From Methylosinus sporium (GTDB taxonomy: Bacteria > Pseudomonadota > Alphaproteobacteria > Rhizobiales > Beijerinckiaceae): a stretch of DNA of 64,000 nucleotides. The position numbers were made by a program, and so were the translations under genes. The stretch lies in the NCBI RefSeq assembly GCF_003113265.1, contig NZ_PUIV01000021.1, positions 1-64,000 on the forward strand, read 5' to 3'. The notes beneath the pieces are model-generated. The model was given only the letters and a program-made list of their open reading frames with translations. It ran no database searches and was not told the DNA's origin. Each line of letters opens with the position of its first letter. The stretch's first letter is position 1. This document shows, one piece after another, positions 18,278 to 26,546 of this stretch.

Positions 18278-20104
18278 ATGTGCGGCATCGTCGGCATTCT
18301 CGGACGCGAGCCTGTCGCGCCCTCTCTCGTCGAGGCGCTGAAGCGGCTCGAATATCGAGGCTATGATTCCGCCGGAATCGCCACGCTGGAAAAGGGCAAG
18401 CTCACGCGCCTGCGCGCCAGCGGCAAGCTGCGCAATCTCGAGGAGAAGCTTTCCGCCGCGCCTCTGCTGGGGACGAGCGGCATCGGCCACACCCGCTGGG
18501 CGACCCACGGCCGCCCGACCGAGACCAACGCCCATCCGCATACGAGCGGCGGGCTCGCCGTCGTCCACAACGGCATCATCGAGAATTTCCGCGAATTGCG
18601 CGAGGAACTGACCGGCAAGGGCCATGTCTTCGCCACCGAAACCGATTCGGAAGTGGTCGCCCATCTCGTCGCCGAGGAGCGCGGCAAGGGCGCCGCGCCG
18701 CGCGAGGCGGTCGCGGCCACGCTCGCTCGGCTCGATGGCGCTTTCGCTCTCGCCTTCCTCTTCGAGGGCGAGGAGGATCTGCTGATCGGCGCCCGCCGCG
18801 GCGCGCCGCTCGCCGCTGGCTGGGGCGACGAAGGCGTCTATCTCGGCTCCGACGCTCTGGCGCTGGCGCCTTTCGCGCGTCAGATCGCCTATCTCGAGGA
18901 GGGCGATCATGTCGTGCTGACGCGCGAGAATATCACTTTCTACGACGCCGCCGGCAAAGAGGCGGAGCGCCGCCGCCAGCCCTTGCAGCCGGGCTCATTC
19001 CTCGTCGACAAGGGCAATTACCGCCATTTCATGGCCAAGGAGATTCACGAGCAGCCGGAGGTCGTCGGCCGCACGCTCTCGCATTATCTCGATCTCTCCG
19101 CCGGCGAGGTGCGCCTGCCCTTCGCTCTGCCCTTCGACCCGAAAAAACTGTCGCGCGTCACCATTTCGGCTTGCGGCACGGCCTTTTACGCGGGGCTCAT
19201 CGCGCGCTATTGGATCGAGCGCCATGCGCGGCTCGCGGTGGATATCGATATCGCCTCGGAGTTCCGCTATCGCGAGGCGCCGCTGGCCGAGAATGGGCTG
19301 ATGATCGTCGTCTCGCAATCGGGCGAGACGGCCGACACGCTGGCGGCGCTGCGCTACGCCAAGGCGCAGGGCCAGCACATTCTCTCCATCGTCAATGTCG
19401 AGACCTCGACCATCGCGCGCGAGAGCGACACCGTTGCGCTGACGCTCGCCGGCCCCGAGATCGGCGTCGCCTCGACCAAGGCCTTCACCTGCCAGCTCGC
19501 CGTTTTCGCCAGCCTCGCCATTGCGCTCGGCCGCGCCCGCGGCGTGCTGAGCGAGGCGGACGAAAAACGCCTGGTGCGCGAGCTGGCGGCGACGCCGGGC
19601 CAAATGGCCGCCGCCCTCGCCCGCGAGGCGAAGGTCGAGCCTGTCGCCCGCGACGTGGCGCGCGCCTCCAGCGTTCTCTATCTCGGCCGCGGCGGCGCCT
19701 ATCCGCTGGCGCTCGAAGGCGCGCTGAAGCTGAAGGAGCTCTCCTATATTCACGCGGAAGGCTATGCGGCCGGCGAGCTGAAGCACGGGCCGATCGCGCT
19801 GATCGACTACGCCATGCCGGTGATCGTGCTGGCGCCGCCGGACGCGACGCTGGAGAAGACCGTCTCCAATCTGCAGGAGGTCGCCGCGCGCGGCGGCCAT
19901 CTCATCCTCATCGGCTCGGCGGCGGCGCGCGAGGCGGCGGCGGCCGAGCTCGCCGGCTTCATCGAGCTGCCGGAGATCGCCGGAGCCTTCGCGCCGCTGG
20001 TCTATGCCGTCCCCGTGCAATTGCTCGCCTATCATGTGGCGGTGTTCATGGGGAAGGATGTGGACCAGCCGCGCAATCTGGCCAAGAGCGTCACTGTGGA
20101 ATGA
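18278..20104 (+). CDS. glmS: Glutamine-fructose-6-phosphate aminotransferase (isomerizing)
   Basis: The 608-residue enzyme converts fructose 6-phosphate and glutamine to glucosamine 6-phosphate, the entry into amino-sugar synthesis. Cys2 after the removed Met is the glutaminase nucleophile (MCGIVGILG). GHTRWATHG and the HNGIIENF segment complete the class II glutaminase domain. Two SIS isomerase domains follow (SACGTAFYAG..., SQSGETADT, then a second from about 450). The C terminus KSVTVE is the conserved tail that caps the sugar site. Length is standard. No glmS ribozyme is visible upstream, as expected outside Firmicutes. Confidence 0.97.
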   Translation: MCGIVGILGREPVAPSLVEALKRLEYRGYDSAGIATLEKGKLTRLRASGKLRNLEEKLSAAPLLGTSGIGHTRWATHGRPTETNAHPHTSGGLAVVHNGIIENFRELREELTGKGHVFATETDSEVVAHLVAEERGKGAAPREAVAATLARLDGAFALAFLFEGEEDLLIGARRGAPLAAGWGDEGVYLGSDALALAPFARQIAYLEEGDHVVLTRENITFYDAAGKEAERRRQPLQPGSFLVDKGNYRHFMAKEIHEQPEVVGRTLSHYLDLSAGEVRLPFALPFDPKKLSRVTISACGTAFYAGLIARYWIERHARLAVDIDIASEFRYREAPLAENGLMIVVSQSGETADTLAALRYAKAQGQHILSIVNVETSTIARESDTVALTLAGPEIGVASTKAFTCQLAVFASLAIALGRARGVLSEADEKRLVRELAATPGQMAAALAREAKVEPVARDVARASSVLYLGRGGAYPLALEGALKLKELSYIHAEGYAAGELKHGPIALIDYAMPVIVLAPPDATLEKTVSNLQEVAARGGHLILIGSAAAREAAAAELAGFIELPEIAGAFAPLVYAVPVQLLAYHVAVFMGKDVDQPRNLAKSVTVE

Positions 20105-20108
20105 CGGG

Positions 20109-20131
20109 GAGCGGCTCTGTCAGAGCCGCTC
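20109..20131. terminator. Bidirectional hairpin between convergent glmS and padR
   Basis: GAGCGGCTCTG (20109-20119) and CAGAGCCGCTC (20121-20131) form a perfect 11-bp stem with one central base, four bases after the glmS stop. The right arm overlaps the padR stop and its last three codons, so it would shape the 3' ends of both transcripts. Confidence 0.55.
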
Positions 20132-20755
20132 GATCTTGCGGGCCGCTTCGTCGATGAGATCGGCGACGTGAAACAGCAGCTCCTTGTCCGGCGCGCCGGC
20201 GAGGCGCTGCTGCAGCACGGCCTTCAGATTGCCCATGGCCCGGAACACCGGCCCCGTGTCGACGCCCGCGCTTCTGGCGCGCAGCTCCTCGAAACGGGCG
20301 AGCGCCGCCTCCGCCTCCTTGCGATTCTCCGTGAGATGGGCCTTGCCCGCATCGGTGATCGCATAGAGCTTCTTGGCGCCCTCGGTCGGCTGGACCTCCA
20401 CCTGCCCCAGCTCCTCGAGCAAAGTCAGCGTCGGATAGACGATGCCCGGGCTCGGCGCATAAGCGCCGCCGGTGCGCGTCTCGATCTCGCGAATGACGTC
20501 ATAGCCATGGCGCGGCTCGCTCTCCAGCAGCAGCAGAATGACGAGCCGCAGCTCGCCGCCCTCGAACATGCGCCGCCGTCCGCGGCCGCGCTCGCCGTCG
20601 CCATGCCGCGAGCCAAATCGCGACCCGCCATCTCCGCCGAAGCCGCGATGGCCGCCGCGTCCGCCCCGGCCGAAAGTCTCATCCCCGCCGCCGCGCATCG
20701 CGCGCAGCGCGAAAGCCGAATGCTCGGCGGATCCCCAGAAGTGATGATGCTTCAT
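20120..20755 (-). CDS. PadR family transcriptional regulator
   Basis: The 211-residue product has an unusual Gly/Arg/His-rich N-terminal region (residues 1-62), then a PadR-type winged helix (LRLVILLLLESEPRHGYDVI..., SPGIVYPTLTLLEELG...) and a C-terminal helical dimerisation arm. PadR proteins are usually ligand-responsive repressors. The start at 20755 is chosen because AGGAG (20764-20768) lies eight bases upstream; the ATG at 20761 would leave only two. Two overlapping palindromes at 20774-20798 sit directly upstream and are probable autoregulatory operators. The His-rich head could bind metal or nucleic acid; this is speculation. It faces away from cobT and may share the intergenic region with it. 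Confidence 0.88.
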   Translation of the reverse strand: MKHHHFWGSAEHSAFALRAMRGGGDETFGRGGRGGHRGFGGDGGSRFGSRHGDGERGRGRRRMFEGGELRLVILLLLESEPRHGYDVIREIETRTGGAYAPSPGIVYPTLTLLEELGQVEVQPTEGAKKLYAITDAGKAHLTENRKEAEAALARFEELRARSAGVDTGPVFRAMGNLKAVLQQRLAGAPDKELLFHVADLIDEAARKIERL

Positions 20756-20773
20756 AAACATGTCTCCTTTTGT

Positions 20774-20798
20774 TTAGACGCATCTAAGATATATCTTA
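20774..20798. promoter_or_regulatory. Overlapping palindromic operators upstream of padR
   Basis: TAAGATATATCTTA at 20785-20798 is a perfect 14-bp palindrome. TTAGA-CGCA-TCTAA at 20774-20787 is a second inverted repeat sharing three bases with it. Both lie 19-43 bp upstream of the padR ATG, where a promoter would be, in an AT-rich strip inside GC-rich DNA. PadR dimers bind this kind of site, so autorepression is likely. The same region could also influence cobT on the other strand. Confidence 0.6.
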
Positions 20799-20885
20799 TA
20801 ACGGTCTCGTCAACCCCTTCCTCGAAAGACCGCGTCGAGCGCGAATCGCTTGACTCGCGCCCCCGCAATGCCCCACCCCACGCCG

Positions 20886-21899
20886 ATGAGCACACCCTTC
20901 GACGACATTCGCGATCTTTTCGCCGATCTCCCCGCCCCCTGCCATGACAGCGCCCTCGCCGTGCGGCGGCGCGACGCCGAACTGACCAAGCCGCCGGGAT
21001 CGCTCGGTCGGCTCGAGGAGATCGTCGAATGGCTGGCCGCATGGCAGGGCCACGCCGAGCCGCGGATCGAGCGGCCGCTCGTCGCCGTCTTCGCGGGCAA
21101 TCACGGCGTCACGGCCAAGGGCGTCTCCGCCTTTCCCGCCGCCGTCACGCGGCAGATGCTCGACAATTTCACCGCTGGCGGGGCGGCGATCAATCAGATC
21201 TGCAAGGCCCATGGAATCGGCCTCAAGGTCTTCGAGCTGGCGCTCGACCATCCGACGCGCGACTTCACGGAAGCCCCCGCGATGGAGGAGCGCGAGGCCG
21301 CCGGCACTCTGGTCTATGGCATGGAGGCGGTGGACGGCGGGATCGATCTGCTGGCGCCGGGCGAAATGGGCATAGGCAACACCAGCTCGGCGGCGGCGAT
21401 CTACGCCGCGCTCTATGGCGGCCCCGCCGCGCGCTGGACCGGGCGCGGAACCGGCCTCGACGATGAAGGGCTCGCGCGCAAGAACGCGGTCATCGACGCG
21501 GCGCTGGCCTTTCACGCCGGCCATTTGTCCGACCCTTTGGAGATTTTGCGCCGGCTCGGCGGGCGCGAGATCGCCGGCATGATGGGCGCCATTCTCGCGG
21601 CGCGACGCAATCGCGTCCCGGTTCTGCTCGACGGCTATGTCGCCTGCGCGGCGGCGGCGCTGCTGCACGCCATGAATGCGGACGCAATTTCCCATTGCCT
21701 CGCCGGCCATGTCTCGGCGGAAGGCGCGCATAGGGATGTGCTGGAGCGGCTCGGCAAGAAGCCGCTGCTCGATCTCGGCATGAGGCTCGGAGAGGGCTCC
21801 GGCGCGGCGCTGGCCATCGGCCTCGTCAAGGCGGCGCTGGCCTGCCACAGCGGCATGGCGACTTTCTCGAGCGCCGGCGTCAGCGGCAAGGACGCATAA
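20886..21899 (+). CDS. cobT: Nicotinate-nucleotide-dimethylbenzimidazole phosphoribosyltransferase
   Basis: The 337-residue enzyme transfers the ribose-phosphate of nicotinate mononucleotide to 5,6-dimethylbenzimidazole to build the lower loop of cobalamin. The signatures are TKPPGSLGRLEEIVEW, FAGNHGVTAKGVSAFP, GEMGIGNTSSAAA and, near the C terminus, RLGEGSGAALAI with the catalytic glutamate. The start at 20886 gives the usual family N terminus (MSTPFDDIRDLF); ATG at 20868 is possible and adds six residues. It is divergent from padR. A B12-dependent metH elsewhere in the window is a consumer of the product. Confidence 0.93.
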   Translation: MSTPFDDIRDLFADLPAPCHDSALAVRRRDAELTKPPGSLGRLEEIVEWLAAWQGHAEPRIERPLVAVFAGNHGVTAKGVSAFPAAVTRQMLDNFTAGGAAINQICKAHGIGLKVFELALDHPTRDFTEAPAMEEREAAGTLVYGMEAVDGGIDLLAPGEMGIGNTSSAAAIYAALYGGPAARWTGRGTGLDDEGLARKNAVIDAALAFHAGHLSDPLEILRRLGGREIAGMMGAILAARRNRVPVLLDGYVACAAAALLHAMNADAISHCLAGHVSAEGAHRDVLERLGKKPLLDLGMRLGEGSGAALAIGLVKAALACHSGMATFSSAGVSGKDA

Positions 21900-22009
21900 T
21901 TTCGCGGTCGAGCCGTCCTCGCAGACGCCCATTGGCGGCAAATTAATCTTTGTCCCCTTGCATGGCGGCGCCGCCCCTTTCAGCGGGGCGAAAGGCGATC
22001 TCGACAGCG

Positions 22010-22534
22010 ATGACGCGCAGCAGAAAGAGACGTTGCCTCGCCTTTATCATCGTCTTCACGGCGGCGGCGGGCGCGCTCTGGCCGCATGTCGCCGGGGTGG
22101 CGGCGATGGCGACGGCTTTCGTGGGCGTGCTGCATCTCGCCGTGCTAGCCTATGAGGAGATCGCCTTTCCGCAATATAGCGACGACATGAGCCCGGAGGA
22201 TTACGAGCATTTCTGCGCGGCGCTGCTGCGCGAGGCGAGATGGAGCGCGCGGGTCACGCGGCTGAGCGGCGATCAGGGCGTCGACATCGTTGCGGAGAAA
22301 CGCGGGCGCAGGATCGTCGTCCAGTGCAAGAAATATTCGAAGCCCGTCGGCAACAGGGCCGTGCAGGAGATCGTCGCCGCCATCGCCCATGAGGAGGCCG
22401 AGCGCGGAATCGTCGTCGCCACCAAGGGCTATACGGCGAGCGCCGTGCAGCTCGCCGCCTCCAATGAGGTGCTGCTGCTGCATCATTGCGAGCTAACGAA
22501 GATCGACCGGCTGCTCAGACAAATTTGCAATTGA
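22010..22534 (+). CDS. Membrane-anchored Mrr-like restriction endonuclease-fold protein
   Basis: The 174-residue protein begins with a basic stretch and two hydrophobic segments (about residues 9-25 and 29-48). It ends in an Mrr-type PD-(D/E)xK nuclease domain. Asp92 in DQGVDIVAEK and the QCK motif at 105-107 (VVQCKKYS) are the expected metal-binding/catalytic residues, and the family pattern continues with VGNRAVQEIVAA and GIVVATKGYTASA. It lacks a separate DNA-recognition domain. Start 22010 is chosen because it begins at the basic residues before the membrane segment; ATG at 21962 is an alternative. The target is unknown; such proteins may cleave modified or foreign DNA. It is convergent with the AT-richer gene at 22573. 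Confidence 0.75.
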   Translation: MTRSRKRRCLAFIIVFTAAAGALWPHVAGVAAMATAFVGVLHLAVLAYEEIAFPQYSDDMSPEDYEHFCAALLREARWSARVTRLSGDQGVDIVAEKRGRRIVVQCKKYSKPVGNRAVQEIVAAIAHEEAERGIVVATKGYTASAVQLAASNEVLLLHHCELTKIDRLLRQICN

Positions 22535-22572
22535 CCTCGCATAGCGTCGCGCGAGGCGTGACTTTCCGAATC

Positions 22573-23112
22573 CTAATAGGTGCTCTCCATCGGATCGCGT
22601 ATTGATTTTGATCGTGCCGGCAACGTCGGAAGCTGTTGAATTGCATTACGAATAGCAAATGCTTCTTTCCTTGCCGCATTGACGACTGCAAGGTCATTCT
22701 GAATTTTTAACAAGTCATGAGGCTTTGGCTCGAACCTTAAATGTCCAGGCGCCGTAATTTCCATACGCGCCATAATATTTTCGTCGCTAATATCAACAAG
22801 CCACATATCATGAAGCGCGCGGTTCCGCTTTTCGGTCGCCCCTCTCACGTTCTCTGAAAATTTGTTGACTTGTTTCAGTAGAGGCTTCGGCGCCTCCACA
22901 AACTCGAGAAGGCTTTTTACGGCCGCAAGGCGCCCCTGCAATGTGAAGATTTGCGAAGTGATGCACGCCCCAGCTTCACTAGAAAGGCCACTCAATATCC
23001 AAATCGACTGGTTCATTGCAAATTCAATATGAGCCCAATTGTTGGCAATCTCGGCAAGGGTTTCAGCGAAACCGGGAGCCCATTTGAACGGTGGAATGCC
23101 GCTCTCAACCAT
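22573..23112 (-). CDS. Unknown protein with HEPN-type Rx4H motif, AT-richer gene
   Basis: This 179-residue protein is mainly helical, and its gene is visibly less GC-rich than all neighbours, suggesting recent acquisition. I do not recognise a named family. Residues 94-103 read EKRNRALHDM, containing R-N-x3-H (Arg96, His101), the R-x4-6-H signature of HEPN ribonuclease-type domains with the usual polar residue after Arg; it lies between predicted helices as in HEPN folds. Start ATG 23112 is preferred over TTG 23124 and GTG 23121. It ends 38 bp from the convergent Mrr-like gene. The HEPN assignment is an inference from one motif; it could instead be an unrelated helical protein. Confidence 0.6.
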   Translation of the reverse strand: MVESGIPPFKWAPGFAETLAEIANNWAHIEFAMNQSIWILSGLSSEAGACITSQIFTLQGRLAAVKSLLEFVEAPKPLLKQVNKFSENVRGATEKRNRALHDMWLVDISDENIMARMEITAPGHLRFEPKPHDLLKIQNDLAVVNAARKEAFAIRNAIQQLPTLPARSKSIRDPMESTY

Positions 23113-23142
23113 ATGGATCACCAATAAAAAGAAATTACTACG

Positions 23143-24030
23143 TCAGGCGGCCTCTTCTATCGGCGTGACGCTGACGCGCACATCGAGCTTCTGCTTGCCG
23201 GCGGCGAAAATTACGCCGTCGATCGGCGAGACATCGGCGTAATCGCGGCCACGCGCGATGACGACATGATCGTTCAAAGCCAGAATGGCGTTGGTCGGAT
23301 CGACGCCGAGCCAGCCGAACTCGCGCCCGCACCAGACGGAAATCCAGGCGTGCGAGGCGTCGGCGCCCTCGAGCTTCACCGCGCCCGGCGGAGGAATGGT
23401 GCGGATATAGCCACTGACATAGGCCGCCGGCAGGCCGAGGCCGCGCAGCGCGGCGATCATGATGTGGGTGAAATCCTGGCAGACGCCGCTGCGCTTGTCG
23501 AAAGCCTGCGCCAGCGGCATTGCGACATGTGTGGCGTTGGGATCATAGAGAAAATCGCGATGGATCCGCCGCATCAGCTCGACCGCGCCGGCCAGCATCG
23601 GTCGGCCAGGCAGAAAGCTCTCGCGCGCATAGGCGGTCGCGGGCTCGTAGAGCGGGGCGAGCCGGCTCGGAAAGATGAAATGCGCCGGCGCGTCGGGTCC
23701 GAGCGAGGGCGTCTCCAGCGCCTCTGCGCGCACGACCTCCCAAGGCGGCGTCAGCGCCTCCGCCGGCGGGGCGGCGCGCTCGACGCGCACGCGCGCGCTC
23801 ATCGCAATGCCGAGCTTCACATGGGGCGCGTCGAGCTGCGCCTCGGCGACGCGATTGCCGTAGAAATCGACGCGCTCGCGCCAGTCGTGCGGCGAAGGCG
23901 TGATGTCGATGCGGCCGAAGACCACGCGCTGGCCGGCGTCGTCGCGCGGCAATAGGCGCAAAGCGCAGCGCGCCGCGGCGACGGGCGCCTCGTAGCTGTA
24001 GGTCGTCACATGGGTGATGTCGTAGATCAC
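23143..24030 (-). CDS. Transglutaminase-like cysteine protein (small)
   Basis: The 295-residue protein has the bacterial transglutaminase N-terminal region (residues 1-80, beginning [16 protein letters not shown]) and a transglutaminase-like catalytic core. The triad is Cys184 (SGVCQDFTH), His227 (DASHAW) and Asp244 (GVDPTN). Such proteins act as peptidases or transamidases on isopeptide or amide bonds. Its start overlaps the end of the upstream ATP-grasp/alpha-E gene by four bases, so it is the last gene of a three-gene unit that also encodes a larger transglutaminase/amidoligase protein. No signal peptide, so it is cytoplasmic. The substrate is unknown. Confidence 0.9.
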   Translation of the reverse strand: MIYDITHVTTYSYEAPVAAARCALRLLPRDDAGQRVVFGRIDITPSPHDWRERVDFYGNRVAEAQLDAPHVKLGIAMSARVRVERAAPPAEALTPPWEVVRAEALETPSLGPDAPAHFIFPSRLAPLYEPATAYARESFLPGRPMLAGAVELMRRIHRDFLYDPNATHVAMPLAQAFDKRSGVCQDFTHIMIAALRGLGLPAAYVSGYIRTIPPPGAVKLEGADASHAWISVWCGREFGWLGVDPTNAILALNDHVVIARGRDYADVSPIDGVIFAAGKQKLDVRVSVTPIEEAA

Positions 24031-26546
24031 GCTAACCGGATCGGCTCTTCGAAATGCGCCGCGTTGGAGCCCTGCAGGAAGTAGCGGGCGGCGAGCGCAT
24101 CCGCAAGGCTCATCAAGCGCTGCTCGAGGGCGAAGATTTTGGCGGCGTCCAGCTCGGCGGCGTTCGCCACCTCTATCTCGGCGCGCAATTTCACGGCGAG
24201 ACGGCGCGGCGCCTCCAGCAATCCGTCGTGACGCAGGGTCGGCAGAGAGGAGAGATGCTCCTCGATCTTGGCCACCTGAAAGCCGACCGAGCGCGGATTA
24301 TAGGGATCGAGCACCGCCATATCGAGCACGGGCGCGAGAGCGGCGCCGGCGAGATAGCGGGAGCGATAGGTGATCTGCGAATCGATCAGCTCGAGCAGAG
24401 TGTCGAGACTGTCGATGGTCGCGCCCTCGTCGGCGAATTGGCGGGAGAAGCGGCAGGCGTTGATCGCCCGCTCGACCCGCTTGCCGAGATCGAGAAAGCA
24501 CCAGCCGGCGACGCGGTTGAAATTCTCGTCGATGAGGCCGGAGAGCGCCGCCAGAATATGCAGCGATTGCTCGACGCCCTCGAGCACTTCCGGCTCCGAG
24601 GCGGGGCCTTGCGAGAAATCGTCGAGCCGCGCCTCCAGCAGGCGGACGAGATGCCAAATGTCTTGCGACAGGCGCTCGCGCACGATGGAGGCGGCGTGCT
24701 TGGCCGCGCGGGCGATGGAGAGGGCGGAGCCGGCCGTCTCGGTTCCGCCGGCGGCGGCGAGAGCGAGCTCGGCCGCCGAGAGGCGCGGGTCGCGCGTCGG
24801 CGCGGCGCCCCAGGCGAGCAGCACGCGCTCCAGCCGCTCGATCGGCTGGCGGCCGCTGTAATTGGGAGCGTCCGCCTCGGTGAGGCGATTGCAGAGCGAG
24901 CGCACCAGCCGCAGCGTCGCCTCGGCGCGCTCGAAATAGCGGCCCATCCAGAAGAGATTGTCGGCGGCGCGGCTCGGCAGATCGCCGACCATGCGGACGA
25001 TCTCGACATCGTCGCTCGTCGGCAGCAGAGTGGAATTGTCGGTCGGCCGATCGCCCAGCACCCAGACATCGGCCGATTGCGCCCCCGCCCCCATGGAGAT
25101 GGCGCGCACGTCGAGACGATCCGACACGCGGCAGAAGCCGCCCGGCATCACCCGCCAGCCATCCGCCGTGGCGGCGGCGAAGACGCGCAGCGCAAAGGGG
25201 CGCGGAACCAACGCGCCATCTTGCCAGACCGGCGTCGTCGAGAGCTGCACGACCTCCTGGCCGACATAATCCATGCCACGGGCGCGCATTGCGTCGGTGA
25301 GCCTTTCGCGCCCCTCGGCGTCGAATTCGGCGCCGAGCGCCACGCGGCGGCCGGGAAAGCCGGCGAGATGCTCGCCGAAGGCGGGGGCGACGGCGCGGTC
25401 CTCGAGCGAGGCGAGTACGGCGTCGCGCGCCTCGTCCTGGCCACACCACCATGTCGCGATATTGGCGAGGCGCAAATCCTCGCCGAGCAGCCGGCGCGCG
25501 ATGGCCGGCAGAAAGGAGAGCAGAGCGCGCGATTCGATGAGGCCGGCGCCCGGCATATTGGCGATGGTGACATTGCCCTCGCGGATCGTGTCGAGCAGGC
25601 CCGGCACGCCGAGATGCGAGGCGGCGTTCAGCTCCAGCGGATCGCACCAATCGGCGTCGACCCTGCGCCACACCACGTCGACGCGCTTCAGCCCGGCGAT
25701 GGTGCGCACATGCAGCTTGCGCTCGCTGGTGACGAGATCGGCGCCTTCGACGAGCAGAAAGCCGAGATAGCGCGCGAGGCTCACCTGCTCGGAATAGGAT
25801 TCGCTGAACGGGCCGGGCGTCAGCAGGCAGATGCGCGGGTCCTTCTGCTGCGCCGCCTTGGCGAGGGCGGCGCGGAAATCGCGGAAGAAGGGCGCGAGCC
25901 GCTCGACCTTCATGTCGCGATAGAGGCGCGGGAAGGTGCGCGCCATCACCAGCCGATTCTCCAGCGAATAACCGGCGCCCGAAGGCGCCTGGGCGCGATC
26001 GCCCAACACCCACCAGCGTCCGTCCGGGCCACGGCCGATCTCGGCCGCGTAAAAGCGCAGCCAGCGTCCGCCCGGCGGCGTCGCGCCGCTCATCGGGCGA
26101 ATGTAATCCGGCGAGCCGGCGATGACCGCCGCCGGCAGCGCGCCCTCCTTGACGAGGCGCTGCTCGCCATAGGCGTCGCGCAGCACCATGTCGAGCAGCT
26201 CGGCGCGCTGGGCGACGCCCGCGGCGATCTCCCGCCATTCGGCCTGCGGCAGCAGCAGCGGCAGCCGGCTCAGCGGCCAGGTGCGCTCCTTGGTCTCGCC
26301 GAGCACGCGATAGGAGACGCCCATGTCGCGGATGCGACGTCCGGCGGCGGCGAAACGATCGTCTATATCCTCGCGGCTCAATCCCCCGAGCGTGTCGAGC
26401 AGGCTCGCCCAATGCGGGCGCACGCGTCCGTCCGGTCCGACCAGCTCGTCCGGCACGCCCTCCGGCGGCGCATAGCGGGCGATCCAGGAGGCGACGCGAC
26501 GCCTCGCCTCTCCCGTCGTCGCATCGATCGTCCGCTCAGCCGGCAC
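24027..26546 (-). CDS. Circularly permuted ATP-grasp plus alpha-E fusion protein
   Basis: The 839-residue protein fuses two domains that are separate in many bacteria: a circularly permuted type 2 ATP-grasp ligase region (residues about 80-470, including [29 protein letters not shown] and [14 protein letters not shown]) and a helical alpha-E domain (from about 520, starting [20 protein letters not shown]). ATP-grasp enzymes of this group are predicted to join amino acids or peptides; alpha-E is always found with them and may be a partner or regulator. It is flanked by transglutaminase genes with short overlaps on both sides (11 and 4 bp). Prediction of peptide-bond synthesis comes from published family analysis, not from this sequence. 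Confidence 0.88.
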   Translation of the reverse strand: MPAERTIDATTGEARRRVASWIARYAPPEGVPDELVGPDGRVRPHWASLLDTLGGLSREDIDDRFAAAGRRIRDMGVSYRVLGETKERTWPLSRLPLLLPQAEWREIAAGVAQRAELLDMVLRDAYGEQRLVKEGALPAAVIAGSPDYIRPMSGATPPGGRWLRFYAAEIGRGPDGRWWVLGDRAQAPSGAGYSLENRLVMARTFPRLYRDMKVERLAPFFRDFRAALAKAAQQKDPRICLLTPGPFSESYSEQVSLARYLGFLLVEGADLVTSERKLHVRTIAGLKRVDVVWRRVDADWCDPLELNAASHLGVPGLLDTIREGNVTIANMPGAGLIESRALLSFLPAIARRLLGEDLRLANIATWWCGQDEARDAVLASLEDRAVAPAFGEHLAGFPGRRVALGAEFDAEGRERLTDAMRARGMDYVGQEVVQLSTTPVWQDGALVPRPFALRVFAAATADGWRVMPGGFCRVSDRLDVRAISMGAGAQSADVWVLGDRPTDNSTLLPTSDDVEIVRMVGDLPSRAADNLFWMGRYFERAEATLRLVRSLCNRLTEADAPNYSGRQPIERLERVLLAWGAAPTRDPRLSAAELALAAAGGTETAGSALSIARAAKHAASIVRERLSQDIWHLVRLLEARLDDFSQGPASEPEVLEGVEQSLHILAALSGLIDENFNRVAGWCFLDLGKRVERAINACRFSRQFADEGATIDSLDTLLELIDSQITYRSRYLAGAALAPVLDMAVLDPYNPRSVGFQVAKIEEHLSSLPTLRHDGLLEAPRRLAVKLRAEIEVANAAELDAAKIFALEQRLMSLADALAARYFLQGSNAAHFEEPIRLA

